DNA from: Rhodoplanes sp046000175
GTDB taxonomy: Bacteria; Pseudomonadota; Alphaproteobacteria; Rhizobiales; Xanthobacteraceae
Assembly: GCF_046000175.1 (NCBI RefSeq)
Contig: NZ_JBEOMB010000005.1
Coordinates: 92,757-156,756, forward strand
Length of the DNA: 64,000 bases
Direction: 5' to 3'
The position numbers and the translations under genes were made by a program. The notes under the pieces were generated by a model. That model did not search any database, was not told the origin of the DNA, and saw nothing but the letters and a program-made list of their open reading frames with translations. Shown piece by piece: positions 35,801 through 43,753 of this stretch (position 1 is the stretch's first letter; each line of letters starts with the position of its first letter).

Positions 35801-36056
35801 CGGTGGAGTTGGAGGAGATGTACATCATCCCCTCGACGCCGTTGATCTGCTGCTCGATCGGCGCCACGACGGTCTCGGCGACCGTCTCGGCGCTGGCGCC
35901 CGGATACTGGCCCGTCACGTTGATGACGGGCGGCGCGATCTCCGGATACTGGGCGACCGGCAGCCGCAGATAGGCGACCGCGCCCAGGATCACGATGACG
36001 ATCGAGACGACCGACGCGAAGATCGGCCGCTCGATGAAGAAGTGGGAGAGCTTCAT
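32877..36056 (-). CDS. RND multidrug efflux permease (HAE1/AcrB family)
   Basis: This 1,059-residue inner-membrane transporter begins MKLSHFFIERPIFASVVSIV, the standard AcrB/MexB-type first helix. The proton-relay Asp pair is in GIVVDDAIVVVENVER, and the repeated large periplasmic loops and 12 helices are of normal length. It exports hydrophobic compounds together with the adaptor encoded 10 bases upstream and an outer-membrane channel not found in this window. The C-terminus is a short Pro/Ala tail. Very confident family call; substrates unknown. Confidence 0.95.
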   Translation of the reverse strand: MKLSHFFIERPIFASVVSIVIVILGAVAYLRLPVAQYPEIAPPVINVTGQYPGASAETVAETVVAPIEQQINGVEGMMYISSNSTADGRFSIAVTFNLGVNLDIAQVQVQNRVAVAQPRLPIQVQQIGVTVNKASPDILMVVNLYSPDSSRDTLFISNFANIQVKDVLSRVDGVGSITVFGSRDYAMQIWLDPDRLQSLNLTAQDVTAALQGQNIQVASGVLNQPPVPEQLAFQVAVRTLGRLSDPAEFANVVVKQTETAVVRIKDIGRVELTAQDYSSTSYLDRQPSVALGVFQRPGSNALTTGQGVVATMERLAPGFPQGVKHAIIYNPTTFIAESVRAVVETIFEAAILVVLVVILFLQTWRAAVIPILAIPISLVGTFFVMSLFGFSLNNLSLFGLVLAIGIVVDDAIVVVENVERNISAGMSPRDAAHKTMDEVGGALVAISLVLSAVFVPTAFITGISGQFYQQFALTIAGSTLISLLVSLTLSPALCALLLKAHDPHHRERWFEKPVHGFFRLFNRGFDAVASGYAWIAGRVVRLVVLMLLAYVGVLAFGLNEFRQTPQGFIPQQDRGYLIVAAQLPPGASLQRTDAVMKRAADMALETPGVGHAINIVGFSGATFTNAPNAGAMFLILEPFEKRVGDPAKTAAGIQTALFRKLAAIQDAFMVVVLPPPVQGIGNAGGYRMMVQDRNGLGSQALLGSVYAMMGRAAQTPGLKQVYSLFETSTPQLYLDIDRTKAQLLGINMADVFSTLQVYIGSSYVNDFNLFGRTFRVQAQADAEHRLEAKDVLALRVKNSRGETVPIGSFTTVRDISGPYRVPRYNLYPAAELDGDSAPGYSQGQAIAIMEKLAAETLPPGIGYEWTGLAYQQLRAGDTALFAFGLGVVFVFLVLAAQYESLTLPLAVIMIVPMCLVAAITGVILRGMDNNILTQVGFVVLIGLAAKNAILIVEFARQLEDEGRDRRAAAVEAARLRLRPILMTSLAFILGVVPLVWATGAGSELRQALGTAVFSGMIGVTMFGLIFTPAFYVVGSWLSGLTGGRREAAPDSTPTGQPAE

Positions 36057-36066
36057 CGCGCGCTGC

Positions 36067-37272
36067 TCACTCGGCCTTCGTGGCCGGCCGGCTGGAGGGC
36101 TCGGCCGCGGCCTGTGGACCGGCCGGAGCCGCGCGGGTGATCGGCTCCTCCTTCGGCGTCACCTTGATGCCGGGGCGGGTGCGCGCCATGCCGTTGACGA
36201 TCACCAGGTCGTTCGGGCCGAGCCCGTCCTTGATCACCCGCAGCTTGCCGTCGAGCTGGCCCAGCGTGACGAACTTCTGGCGCGCCGTGCTCTCGGCGTC
36301 GACCACGAACACGTACTTGCGCACCTGCTCGGAGCCGATCGCGACGTCCGGCACCATCAGGGCGGTCTGCGGCTGCGAGGCCGGCACACGCACCCGGGCG
36401 AACATGCCGGGCGTGAACAGCCCGTCCGGATTGGGCAGCACGGCGCGGCCGCGGATCGTGCCGGTGGTGCGCTCGATCACGTTGTCGACGAAGTCCATGC
36501 GGCCCTTGTGGCCGAACTCCTTCTCGTCGATCAGCTTCAGCGCGACCTCGAGGCCGCCGGCGCGGTTCGCCGGGCCGTCGGTCGTCATCCGCTGGTAGCG
36601 CAGATAGGCGGCCTCGTCGTAGGTGAACTCGAAGCGGATCGGATCGTAGGTCACGATGGTGGCGAGCAACGTGGTGGTGCCGCCGGTGCCGCCGGTGACG
36701 AGATTGCCGACCGACACGCGACGGTCGCCGATGCGACCGGCGATCGGCGCCTTCAGCTCGGTGAACTCGAGATCGAGCGTCGCCTGGCGGACCGCCGCCT
36801 CCTGGGCCGCGACCGAGGCCTCGGCGACGCGCTTCGCCTGGGTGCGCTGGTCGAAGGTCTGCTCCGTGATGGTGCGGTCGCGCACCAGCTGCTGGGCGCG
36901 CGACAGATCCGCCTCGGTGAAGGCGAGGTTCGCCTTGGCCTGGGCGAGGTTCGCCTTGGCCTGGTCGAGCGCGGTCTGGAACGGCCGCTTGTCGATGGTG
37001 AACAGCAGATCGCCCTGCTTCACCATCTGGCCGTCCTTGAAATGGATCTGGTCCAGATAGCCCGACACGCGCGCGCGGACTTCCACCGAGTCGATCGGCA
37101 CGAACCGGCCGACATACTCGTCATAGTCGACCACGGTGCCTTCGACCGGCTTCGCCACGGTCACCTGCGGCGGCGGCGGGCCACCGGCCTGCGGCTGCTT
37201 GGTCTCGCCGCCGCATCCCGCCAGAACGACAGCCGCACCGACGGCGACGAGACGCGCCCACTTCGAACTCAT
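36067..37272 (-). CDS. RND efflux periplasmic adaptor lipoprotein (MFP)
   Basis: This 401-residue adaptor has a lipoprotein signal ending in the lipobox LAGC (Cys about residue 20). The lipoyl/barrel-sandwich regions (VRARVSGYLDQIHFKDGQMV and LKAPIAGRIGDRRVSVGNLV) flank a coiled-coil hairpin containing the repeated AKANLAQAKANLAF. The beta-barrel and membrane-proximal domains follow (GTIRGRAVLPNPDGLFTPGMF). ATG 37272 gives the lipoprotein leader. It is the first gene of the pump operon, with the permease 10 bases downstream and operator-like dyads about 180 bases upstream. Confidence 0.93.
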   Translation of the reverse strand: MSSKWARLVAVGAAVVLAGCGGETKQPQAGGPPPPQVTVAKPVEGTVVDYDEYVGRFVPIDSVEVRARVSGYLDQIHFKDGQMVKQGDLLFTIDKRPFQTALDQAKANLAQAKANLAFTEADLSRAQQLVRDRTITEQTFDQRTQAKRVAEASVAAQEAAVRQATLDLEFTELKAPIAGRIGDRRVSVGNLVTGGTGGTTTLLATIVTYDPIRFEFTYDEAAYLRYQRMTTDGPANRAGGLEVALKLIDEKEFGHKGRMDFVDNVIERTTGTIRGRAVLPNPDGLFTPGMFARVRVPASQPQTALMVPDVAIGSEQVRKYVFVVDAESTARQKFVTLGQLDGKLRVIKDGLGPNDLVIVNGMARTRPGIKVTPKEEPITRAAPAGPQAAAEPSSRPATKAE

Positions 37273-37452
37273 GACAGCTCCGGAATTTCTAACGACCATC
37301 GACATCGCGCATCCTGTCGGCCTTTGTATGGCCCGCCTGATATGGACCGCCTGGAGAAGGAAGCCCGGCGCTGGCGCGACGTCCCGATGGTCTTCCATAA
37401 CCGCGTGGCATCCCCATATCCGCCCGTGCCATGCAAGTAAATCGACGAAATA

Positions 37453-37493
37453 ATCGAACTCGGAGTTCGCTGTCCGATCGAACCCGGAGTTTT
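37453..37493. promoter_or_regulatory. Tandem 17-bp dyads, candidate operators of the RND/HtrA divergent region
   Basis: ATCGAACTCGGAGTTCG (37453-37469) contains a perfect 7-1-7 palindrome. ATCGAACCCGGAGTTTT (37477-37493) repeats it with 14/17 identity, 24 bp away. They lie between the divergent efflux adaptor and protease genes. TetR- or MarR-type repressors commonly bind such sites; no regulator gene is adjacent. Confidence 0.5.
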
Positions 37494-37714
37494 CCTTCAT
37501 CACGACGGTATCGCGGCCCCGGCGACAAAAACCGGACCAGAGTCTAGAGATTCCAAACGTCGTCGACATCGCGGATACGAGCAATATCCCGCCACCGGTC
37601 GGCCTCGCCCCGAACGATAATTCCGGTCCGGGCTCCGAAAGCTCGGACGATACTGCGCTGCTGGACGCGTATTCGAACGCCGTCACGTCGGTCGTCGATC
37701 GCATCGGACCGGCC

Positions 37715-38608
37715 GTGGTGCGGCTCGATGTCGTCGGCCCGCAGGGCCGCCGCGGCTCCGGCTCCGGCGTGATCGTGTCGCCGGACGGCCTGATCGTCAC
37801 CAACCACCACGTCGTCGCGGCCGCGGCGGCGCGCGCGCCGGGCGTGCGGCTCGCCGTCACGACGGCGGACGGCCTGCGGCTCGGTGCCCGCGTCGTCGGG
37901 GCCGATCCCGACACCGATCTCGCCCTGGTGCGCGTCGACGAGAACGTGCTGCTGCCCTCCGCCGCGCTGGGGGACTCGCGAAGGCTCCGCCGCGGCCAGC
38001 TCGTCGTCGCGATCGGCAATCCGCTCGGCTTCGAGTCGACCGTCACGGCCGGCGTCGTGTCGGCGCTCGGGCGGTCGCTGCGCGCCTCGAACGGCCGGCT
38101 GGTCGACGACCTGATCCAGACCGACGCCGCGCTCAACCCCGGCAATTCGGGCGGACCGCTCGTCGCCTCGCACGGCGAGGTGGTGGGGATCGCCACGGCG
38201 ATCATCCAGGGCGCGCAGGGCATCTGCTTCGCCATCGCGGCCAACACCGTGAAGCATGTGCTCGGCGAGCTGGTGCGGCACGGCCGGGTGCGCCGCGCCT
38301 TCATCGGCATCGCGGCCGCCCAGACCGCCCTGCCGGCGCGGTTGCGGCATCTCGCCGGCGTCGCCCAGGAGAGCGCCGTGATGATCGCCGGCGTCGATCC
38401 GGGCAGCCCCGCGGCGGAGGCCGGGATCGTCGCCGGTGACGTCGTGCTGGCGATCGACGGCGTGCCGGTCACCGGTGCCGACGAGCTCGTGCGCGTCCTC
38501 ACCGGCGAGCGGATCGGCCGCGCGCTCGCCATCGAACTCTTGCGCGGCGGCGAGCGGCGTACGGTCCCGGTGGTGCCGCTGGAGCGGCCCGGGCGCACGG
38601 CGGCGTAG
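37715..38608 (+). CDS. HtrA/DegP-like serine protease with PDZ domain (start uncertain)
   Basis: The protein has a trypsin-like domain with catalytic His in TNHHVV, Asp in DPDTDLALVRVD and Ser in NPGNSGGPL, followed by a single PDZ domain (GVDPGSPAAEAGIVAGDVVLAIDG). GTG 37715 is the first ordinary start codon, but the same frame is open back to 37454 and encodes a conserved-looking helix just upstream (ALLDAYSNAVTSVVDRIGPA, from 37655). The real N-terminus is therefore probably upstream, at a rare codon such as ATT 37550 or CTG 37658. No signal peptide is visible in that extension, so localisation is open. It acts in protein quality control by family analogy. Confidence 0.82.
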   Translation: MVRLDVVGPQGRRGSGSGVIVSPDGLIVTNHHVVAAAAARAPGVRLAVTTADGLRLGARVVGADPDTDLALVRVDENVLLPSAALGDSRRLRRGQLVVAIGNPLGFESTVTAGVVSALGRSLRASNGRLVDDLIQTDAALNPGNSGGPLVASHGEVVGIATAIIQGAQGICFAIAANTVKHVLGELVRHGRVRRAFIGIAAAQTALPARLRHLAGVAQESAVMIAGVDPGSPAAEAGIVAGDVVLAIDGVPVTGADELVRVLTGERIGRALAIELLRGGERRTVPVVPLERPGRTAA

Positions 38609-38803
38609 CCGGCAGAGAGCTTCGCCGAGACCCGCCAACGACCGCGCTGCGATTGCGCACGCGAATTTGTACCACTTTCGGTTTACTTTTGGACGATCGC
38701 CCGCTTAGGTTGTAGTCGCAACCCGCGGGCGTCCGGCCGCCGGGCCGCGCCGCACCCACGGCGCGGCCCGACGGCGACCCGCGCCCGCCATCGGAGGCCG
38801 GCG

Positions 38804-39559
38804 ATGCTGTTCTATGTCCAGATGCGGTGGAACTATCAGGGGCGGATCAACCAGGATCAGCTCTGGGCGCTGGAGGAGCGCGAGGGCGAGCACGGCGTCG
38901 CCGGCATCCGGGCCGGCTTCGTCCAGCTCTACAAGGTGGTGTCGCAGCATCGCATCATCGCGATCGTGAAGGCCGACTCGCTCGAGGATTTGGACCGCAA
39001 CTCGATGGGCTGGCTGCCCATGCGCGAGTATCTCGACTTCGAGGTGGTGTGGGCGCTGCGCGACTACGAGGGCTTCCTCGGCGACGTGAAGGCGCGCTTC
39101 CCGCGGCCGGGCGCTCCCCTGCCCGCCCCGGGCTCGGTCGATCCGGCGGCGACCCGCGAGATCGCCGCGGCGTGGTTCGAGAACCTGAGCGCCGGCCGCT
39201 CCGAGGAGGCGCTGAAGCTGGTCCATCCCGACGTCATCTGGGACAACGTGCCGCCGGTGCCGGGCGTCACCGATCTCGCGCCCTGGCTCGGCTCCTATCG
39301 GGGCCTGCCGGCCGTGCTCAAGAGCTTCGAGGTGTGGGCGGCGCATTCCCGCATGCTCAGCTTCGCGCTGCTCGGCGACATCATGGTCGACGGCGCGCGG
39401 GCGGTCGGCATCGTCCACGAGCACGCCCAGTGCATCGCCAACGGCAACGAGTACGACCTCCAGGTCGCGACCTTCCTGACGGTGCGCGACCGCCGCATCG
39501 TCGAGTGGCGGGTGAACTGGGACGTGTCGCCGCTCGTGCGCGCGTATCGAAACCTGTGA
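38804..39559 (+). CDS. Fusion of a muconolactone-isomerase-like domain and a SnoaL-like domain
   Basis: This 251-residue protein has two parts. Residues 1-100 (MLFYVQMRWNYQGRINQDQL, GHxAGI-like region, GWLPMREYLDFEVVWAL) resemble the CatC muconolactone delta-isomerase ferredoxin-like fold. Residues about 112-251 (ATREIAAAWFENLSAGRSEE, WDNVPPVPGV, VEWRVNWDV) have the pattern of SnoaL/NTF2-like ketosteroid-isomerase-type proteins, which often bind small hydrophobic substrates. No other aromatic-degradation gene is nearby. The ankyrin gene starts 8 bases after its stop. Function unknown; domain assignments are by pattern. Confidence 0.75.
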   Translation: MLFYVQMRWNYQGRINQDQLWALEEREGEHGVAGIRAGFVQLYKVVSQHRIIAIVKADSLEDLDRNSMGWLPMREYLDFEVVWALRDYEGFLGDVKARFPRPGAPLPAPGSVDPAATREIAAAWFENLSAGRSEEALKLVHPDVIWDNVPPVPGVTDLAPWLGSYRGLPAVLKSFEVWAAHSRMLSFALLGDIMVDGARAVGIVHEHAQCIANGNEYDLQVATFLTVRDRRIVEWRVNWDVSPLVRAYRNL

Positions 39560-39567
39560 GGCTCGCC

Positions 39568-40635
39568 ATGGATGTGCCAAGCCGTGACGCTCCGTCGGAC
39601 GTCGCGGCCCGCGATCTCGTCGCGGCCGTGCGGTCCGGCACGCTCGCCGCGGTCGTCGTCGCGCTCGGCGCCGGGGCCGATCCGAACGGGATCGATCCGA
39701 CGAGCGGGCTGACGCCGCTGATGCTCGCCGCCGGGCTCGGCGATGCCGACAAGGCAGCGGCGCTGCTCGCCGCCGGCGCGCTTACCGACGCGCTCGACCG
39801 CAAGGCCGGCACGGCGGCGCTCCACAAGGCCTGCCAGGGCGCCCACACGGCGGTCGCCCGCATGCTGATCGAGGCCGGCGCCTCGGTCGACCTGCAGGCG
39901 ACATCGACGGGCCACACGCCGCTGTTCGAGGCGATCTGGTTCAAGGCGGACGAGATCGTCGCCCTGCTGCTGGGCCGCGACTGCCGGCTGACGCCGACGA
40001 GCTATTACGGCTTCACGCTGACCGACCATCTCGCCTACGCCAAGACTGTCAGTCAGGGCGCCGGCGACGCCGAGGCGCTCGCCCGCATCGAGGCGCTGAT
40101 CGCGCAGCGGCAAGCTCGGGACCGAGCCGCGATGGGCGAGGCGGTGCTGATCCGCGCCGTCCAGGCGAGAGACCTGCCCGCGCTGCGGGTGGCGCTCGCC
40201 GACGGCGCCGCGGTCGACCGGCGCTGGCCCGTGGTCGGCGGCTTCGACGACGGCCACACGGCGCTGCTCGTCGCGGCGCGCGACGGCTTGACCGAGATGG
40301 TCGGCCTGCTGATCGACGCCGGCGCCGACGTCAACGCGGTGGAGCCGGTGTTCGGCGCCGTGCCGCTGCACAAGGCGACCTACAACGGCCATGTCGAGAT
40401 CACGCGGCGGCTCGCGCGGGCACCCGGCGTGAACCTCGACTATCAGGGTCCGTCGAACGGCTACACGCCGCTGCACGACGCGCTGTGGCACGGCTTCTCG
40501 GACTGCGCCGCCGTGCTGCTCGACGCCGGCGCCCGGACCGACATCGTCGCCTGGGACGGCAAGCGCCCGCTCGACCTCGCCCGCGAGAAGCTCGGCGAGG
40601 ACGATGCGGTGACGAAGCGGCTGGCAGGCGCGTGA
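39568..40635 (+). CDS. Ankyrin-repeat protein
   Basis: This 355-residue protein has about seven ankyrin repeats with characteristic phrases: SGLTPLMLAAGLGDADKAAA, GTAALHKACQGAHTAVARML, GHTALLVAARDGLTEMVGLL, AVPLHKATYNGHVEITRRL and GYTPLHDALWHGFSDCAAVL. A helical insertion (residues about 150-195) divides two repeat blocks. No signal peptide or other domain is present, so it is a cytoplasmic protein-binding scaffold. It starts 8 bases after the isomerase-fusion gene, so the two are almost certainly co-translated; the meaning of the pairing is unknown. Confidence 0.88.
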   Translation: MDVPSRDAPSDVAARDLVAAVRSGTLAAVVVALGAGADPNGIDPTSGLTPLMLAAGLGDADKAAALLAAGALTDALDRKAGTAALHKACQGAHTAVARMLIEAGASVDLQATSTGHTPLFEAIWFKADEIVALLLGRDCRLTPTSYYGFTLTDHLAYAKTVSQGAGDAEALARIEALIAQRQARDRAAMGEAVLIRAVQARDLPALRVALADGAAVDRRWPVVGGFDDGHTALLVAARDGLTEMVGLLIDAGADVNAVEPVFGAVPLHKATYNGHVEITRRLARAPGVNLDYQGPSNGYTPLHDALWHGFSDCAAVLLDAGARTDIVAWDGKRPLDLAREKLGEDDAVTKRLAGA

Positions 40636-40667
40636 TCAGCTCGGATCGGCGGCCGCGCTGAAGCCTC

Positions 40668-40803
40668 GTGTCCCGGGCGCGGTGCCATGCACCGCGACCC
40701 GGGACCCAGAGCGATGGAACGAAACGCATCCACCCGGCGCCCCTGGGCCCCGGCTCTGCGGCACATCGCGCCTACGGCCCGATGTGCCTTGTCCGGGGCA
40801 CAC
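40668..40803. repeat. Palindromic intergenic repeat, family B, copy 2
   Basis: GTGTCCCGGGCGCGGTGCCA and CCTTGTCCGGGGCACAC are the imperfect ends. The inner arms CGACCCGGGACCCAG and CCCTGGGCCCCGGC pair. 136 bp, between the ankyrin gene and murJ (convergent). Confidence 0.8.
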
Positions 40804-40811
40804 GGAGCAAA

Positions 40812-42383
40812 TCACGCCGGATCGACGGGCGGCGCCGGCGGGGTTGCCGTCTTCCGCCGCCGCGCGAGGCCGCGCAGCCATTGGCGGCCGAACAGCGCCG
40901 CGATGGCGAGGCCGTAGGCGGCGGCGCCGATCAGCGCGAGGGCGGCGAGCGACGTCTCGTGGCGGAGCATCTGGCCGGGCTCGATCAGCGCGGCGACGAA
41001 ACGCTGGCCGGCGACGAGCGCCACGGCCAGCACCACGGCGGCGATCGCGAGGCGGGCGACCGAGCGAATCAGCCGCGCATCCCAGCCGAGCAGGCCGGCG
41101 CGGCGGGCGAACCAGACGACGAGCAGGAAGTTCACCCAGGCCCCGACCGCGGTGGCGAGCGCGAGGCCGACCTGCGACAGCGGCCCCATCAGGGCGATCT
41201 TGAGCGCCACGTTGACGACCACCGAAACGAGCAGCGCCTTCACCGGCGTCTTGGTGTCGCCGCGGGCCAGAAAGGTCGCCGTGACGCTGCGGATCAGCAC
41301 GAAGGGCAACAGGCCGACCGTGTAGGCGGCGAGCGTCGCGCCGGCCGCCGCCGCGTCGGCGGCCGTGAAGGCACCGCGTGAGAACAGCGCCAGCATGATC
41401 AGATCGGGCAGCAGCAGGAAGGCGACCAGGCACGGCACCGAGAGGAGGAGCGCGAGCTCGACGGCGCGGCTTTGCGCCTCGCGCGCGCCCGCCTCGTCGC
41501 CGCCGGCGATGCGGCTCGCCATCTCGGGCAGGACGACGGTGCCGACCGCGATGCCGATGACGCCGACCGGGAGCTGATAGAGCCGATCGGCGTAGTAGAG
41601 CGCCGAGAGCGCGCCGGCCGGCAGGAAGCTCGCGATGATGGTGTCGGCGAACATCGCGATCTGCAGGCCGGCGGAGCCGACCGTCGCCGGGCCGAGCGCC
41701 TTGAAGAACCTCTTCACGTCGTCGTCGAGCGCGAGGCCGGAGAAGCGTGGCAGGCCAGTGCGGCGCGCCACGTCGGCGCCGACCAGCAGCACCTCGAGCA
41801 CGCCGGCGATCAGCACGCCCCAGGCGGCGGCGTGGCCGGCGGTCGGGAAGAACGCCGCGAGCGACAGCGTCGCCATCATGCTGAGATTGAGCAGCACCGG
41901 CGCCGCGGCCGGCGAGGCGAAGCGCTGCACGGCGTTGAGCATGCCGCCGTAGAGCGTGACGAGGCTGACCAGCACCAGATACGGGAAGGTGATGCGGGTC
42001 AGCTCGACGGCGAGATCGAATCGCCCGCTGCCGGCCGCGAAGCCCGGCGCCAGGAGGCCGATGACGGCCGGCGTGAAGGCGAGCGCGAGTGCGAGCAGCA
42101 CGGCTTCGGCCGCCATCAGCATGGTGAAGACGCGATCGGCGAACAGCCGCGCCGGATCCGCCCCGCCTTGCTTCACGATGCGGGCATAGGCGGGCACGAA
42201 GGCGGCGTTGAAAGCCCCCTCGGCGAAGATGGCGCGGAAGTGATTGGGAAGCCGGAGCGCCACGAAGAAGGCGTCGGCGACCGGGCCGGCGCCGAGCACC
42301 GCGGCCAGCATGATGTCGCGCAGGAAGCCGGTGACGCGCGAGACGAGCGTCAGCCCCCCGACAGTCGCGATGCGTCCGAGCAT
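40812..42383 (-). CDS. murJ: Lipid II flippase MurJ
   Basis: This 523-residue MOP-superfamily protein has 14 hydrophobic segments and flips the peptidoglycan precursor lipid II. The diagnostic start GGLTLVSRVTGFLRDIMLAAVLGAG, then LPNHFRAIFAEGAFNAAFVP and later TKTPVKALLVSVVVNVALK, fit MurJ/MviN. ATG 42383 is chosen because homologues begin just before this helix. It lies downstream of the aminotransferase gene on the same strand, separated by a family A repeat. Confidence 0.95.
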   Translation of the reverse strand: MLGRIATVGGLTLVSRVTGFLRDIMLAAVLGAGPVADAFFVALRLPNHFRAIFAEGAFNAAFVPAYARIVKQGGADPARLFADRVFTMLMAAEAVLLALALAFTPAVIGLLAPGFAAGSGRFDLAVELTRITFPYLVLVSLVTLYGGMLNAVQRFASPAAAPVLLNLSMMATLSLAAFFPTAGHAAAWGVLIAGVLEVLLVGADVARRTGLPRFSGLALDDDVKRFFKALGPATVGSAGLQIAMFADTIIASFLPAGALSALYYADRLYQLPVGVIGIAVGTVVLPEMASRIAGGDEAGAREAQSRAVELALLLSVPCLVAFLLLPDLIMLALFSRGAFTAADAAAAGATLAAYTVGLLPFVLIRSVTATFLARGDTKTPVKALLVSVVVNVALKIALMGPLSQVGLALATAVGAWVNFLLVVWFARRAGLLGWDARLIRSVARLAIAAVVLAVALVAGQRFVAALIEPGQMLRHETSLAALALIGAAAYGLAIAALFGRQWLRGLARRRKTATPPAPPVDPA

Positions 42384-42395
42384 GGCCCGTTGTCC

Positions 42396-42498
42396 GTCAT
42401 TCCGGGGCGCACCGCAGGTGCGAACCCGGAATCCAGCCACGTTTTCCGAGGTCTCGGCTGGATTCCGGGTTCGGCGCTGCGCGCCGCCCCGGAATGAC
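42396..42498. repeat. Palindromic intergenic repeat, family A, copy 3
   Basis: GTCATTCCGGGGCGCACCGC to GCGCCGCCCCGGAATGAC, 103 bp with inner arms GAACCCGGAATCCAGCC and GGCTGGATTCCGGGTTC. It occupies nearly all of the gap between murJ and the aminotransferase gene. Confidence 0.9.
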
Positions 42499-42522
42499 CG
42501 AGACGCGACTATTCGGTCGTGA

Positions 42523-43683
42523 TCACCCCTTCACGGCCCGCCGCACCGCGTCGATCACCCGGTCCTGCGACGCCGCGTCCAGATAGGCGTGCATCGGCAG
42601 CGCGATCACCTCGGCCGCGACCTTGTCGGACACGGGAAGGCCGTCGCCGGCGGTCGGATAGTGCTTGTAGGCGAGCTGACGGTGCAGCGGGATCGGATAG
42701 TAGATCGCGGTCGGCACGCCGTCGGCCCGCAGCGCCGCCGCGAATTTTTCGCGCGTCCCGGCGGGTATCCGGATCGTGTACTGGGCCCACACCGAGGCGT
42801 AGCCCTCGGGCACCACCGGCACGCCGACGACGTCGCCGAGGCCCTCGGCATAGCGGCGCGCGACGGCATCGCGGGCGAGAATCTCGTCGGAAAAGATCTT
42901 CAGCTTCTCGATCAGCACGGCGGCCTGCACGGTGTCGAGCCGCGAGGTGAGGCCGATGCGGATGTTGTCGTACTTGTCGGAGCCGTGCCCGTGCACGCGC
43001 AGGCTCTTCAACGTCGCGACCAGATCCGGATCGTCGGTGAGGATCGCGCCGCCGTCGCCGTAGCAGCCGAGCGGCTTCGCGGGAAAGAAGCTCGTCGCGG
43101 TCGCGGTCGCCATACCGTCGACGCCGAGCCGACGGCCCTTGTAGGTCGCACCAAAGGACTGTGCGGCGTCGTCGAGCACGAACAGGCCCTCGGCCTTCGC
43201 CAGCGCCGCGATGGCGTCGTGGTCGGCCGGCAGGCCGAACAGGTCGACCGGGATGATGCCGCGCGGCTCGAGGCCGAGCGACCTCGCCTTCGCGATCGCG
43301 GCGGCGGCGCTCTCGACCGAGATGTTGTAGGTCGCCTCGTCGATGTCGGCGAACACCGGCGTCGCGCGATGCAGCGCCACCACCTCGGCCGTGGCGCAGA
43401 ACGTGAAGGACGGGCAGATCACCGCGTCGCCGGGGCCGATGCCCTTGGCCATCAGCACGAGCGAGAGCGCGTCGGTGCCGCTCGCGCAGGTGACGGCGTG
43501 GCTGGCGCCGCAGAAGGCGGCGAGATCGGCCTCGAGCTGCTGAACCTCGGGGCCGAGGATGAACTGACAATGCGCCAGCACGCGGGCGACGGCGTCGTCG
43601 ACCTTGGTGCCGAGGGCGCGGCGTTGCGCCGCCACGTCGATGAAGGGAATCGGCTGCGGCTGCAGGCGGGCGTGCTGGGTCAT
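42523..43683 (-). CDS. DegT/DnrJ/EryC1/StrS sugar aminotransferase, WbpE-like
   Basis: This 386-residue PLP enzyme of nucleotide-sugar biosynthesis carries the PLP lysine in SFFPAKPLGCYGDGGA and shows the phosphate loop ASGTDALSLVLMA and the DDAAQSFGATYKGRR segment. FIDVAAQRRALG at the N-terminus and the HLGVDLFGLPAD-type core are typical of the WbpE branch, which makes UDP-GlcNAc(3NH2)A. Downstream of a WbpB-like oxidoreductase, this supports a 2,3-diamino-uronic acid pathway, although no acetyltransferase WbpD is present here. ATG 43683. Confidence 0.85.
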   Translation of the reverse strand: MTQHARLQPQPIPFIDVAAQRRALGTKVDDAVARVLAHCQFILGPEVQQLEADLAAFCGASHAVTCASGTDALSLVLMAKGIGPGDAVICPSFTFCATAEVVALHRATPVFADIDEATYNISVESAAAAIAKARSLGLEPRGIIPVDLFGLPADHDAIAALAKAEGLFVLDDAAQSFGATYKGRRLGVDGMATATATSFFPAKPLGCYGDGGAILTDDPDLVATLKSLRVHGHGSDKYDNIRIGLTSRLDTVQAAVLIEKLKIFSDEILARDAVARRYAEGLGDVVGVPVVPEGYASVWAQYTIRIPAGTREKFAAALRADGVPTAIYYPIPLHRQLAYKHYPTAGDGLPVSDKVAAEVIALPMHAYLDAASQDRVIDAVRRAVKG

Positions 43684-43753
43684 GCGATGTCCTGCATGCG
43701 ATGGCGTGTGGGTCTGTCTCGTGGACGTCCGGCCGCCGGGTCGGGCGCGCGCC

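Noticed and set aside
27750..36140. An 8.4-kb stop-free frame on the plus strand
   Set aside because: It runs antisense through five well-supported minus-strand genes and the gaps between them. Its translation is His/Arg/Glu-rich low complexity, a consequence of high G+C.
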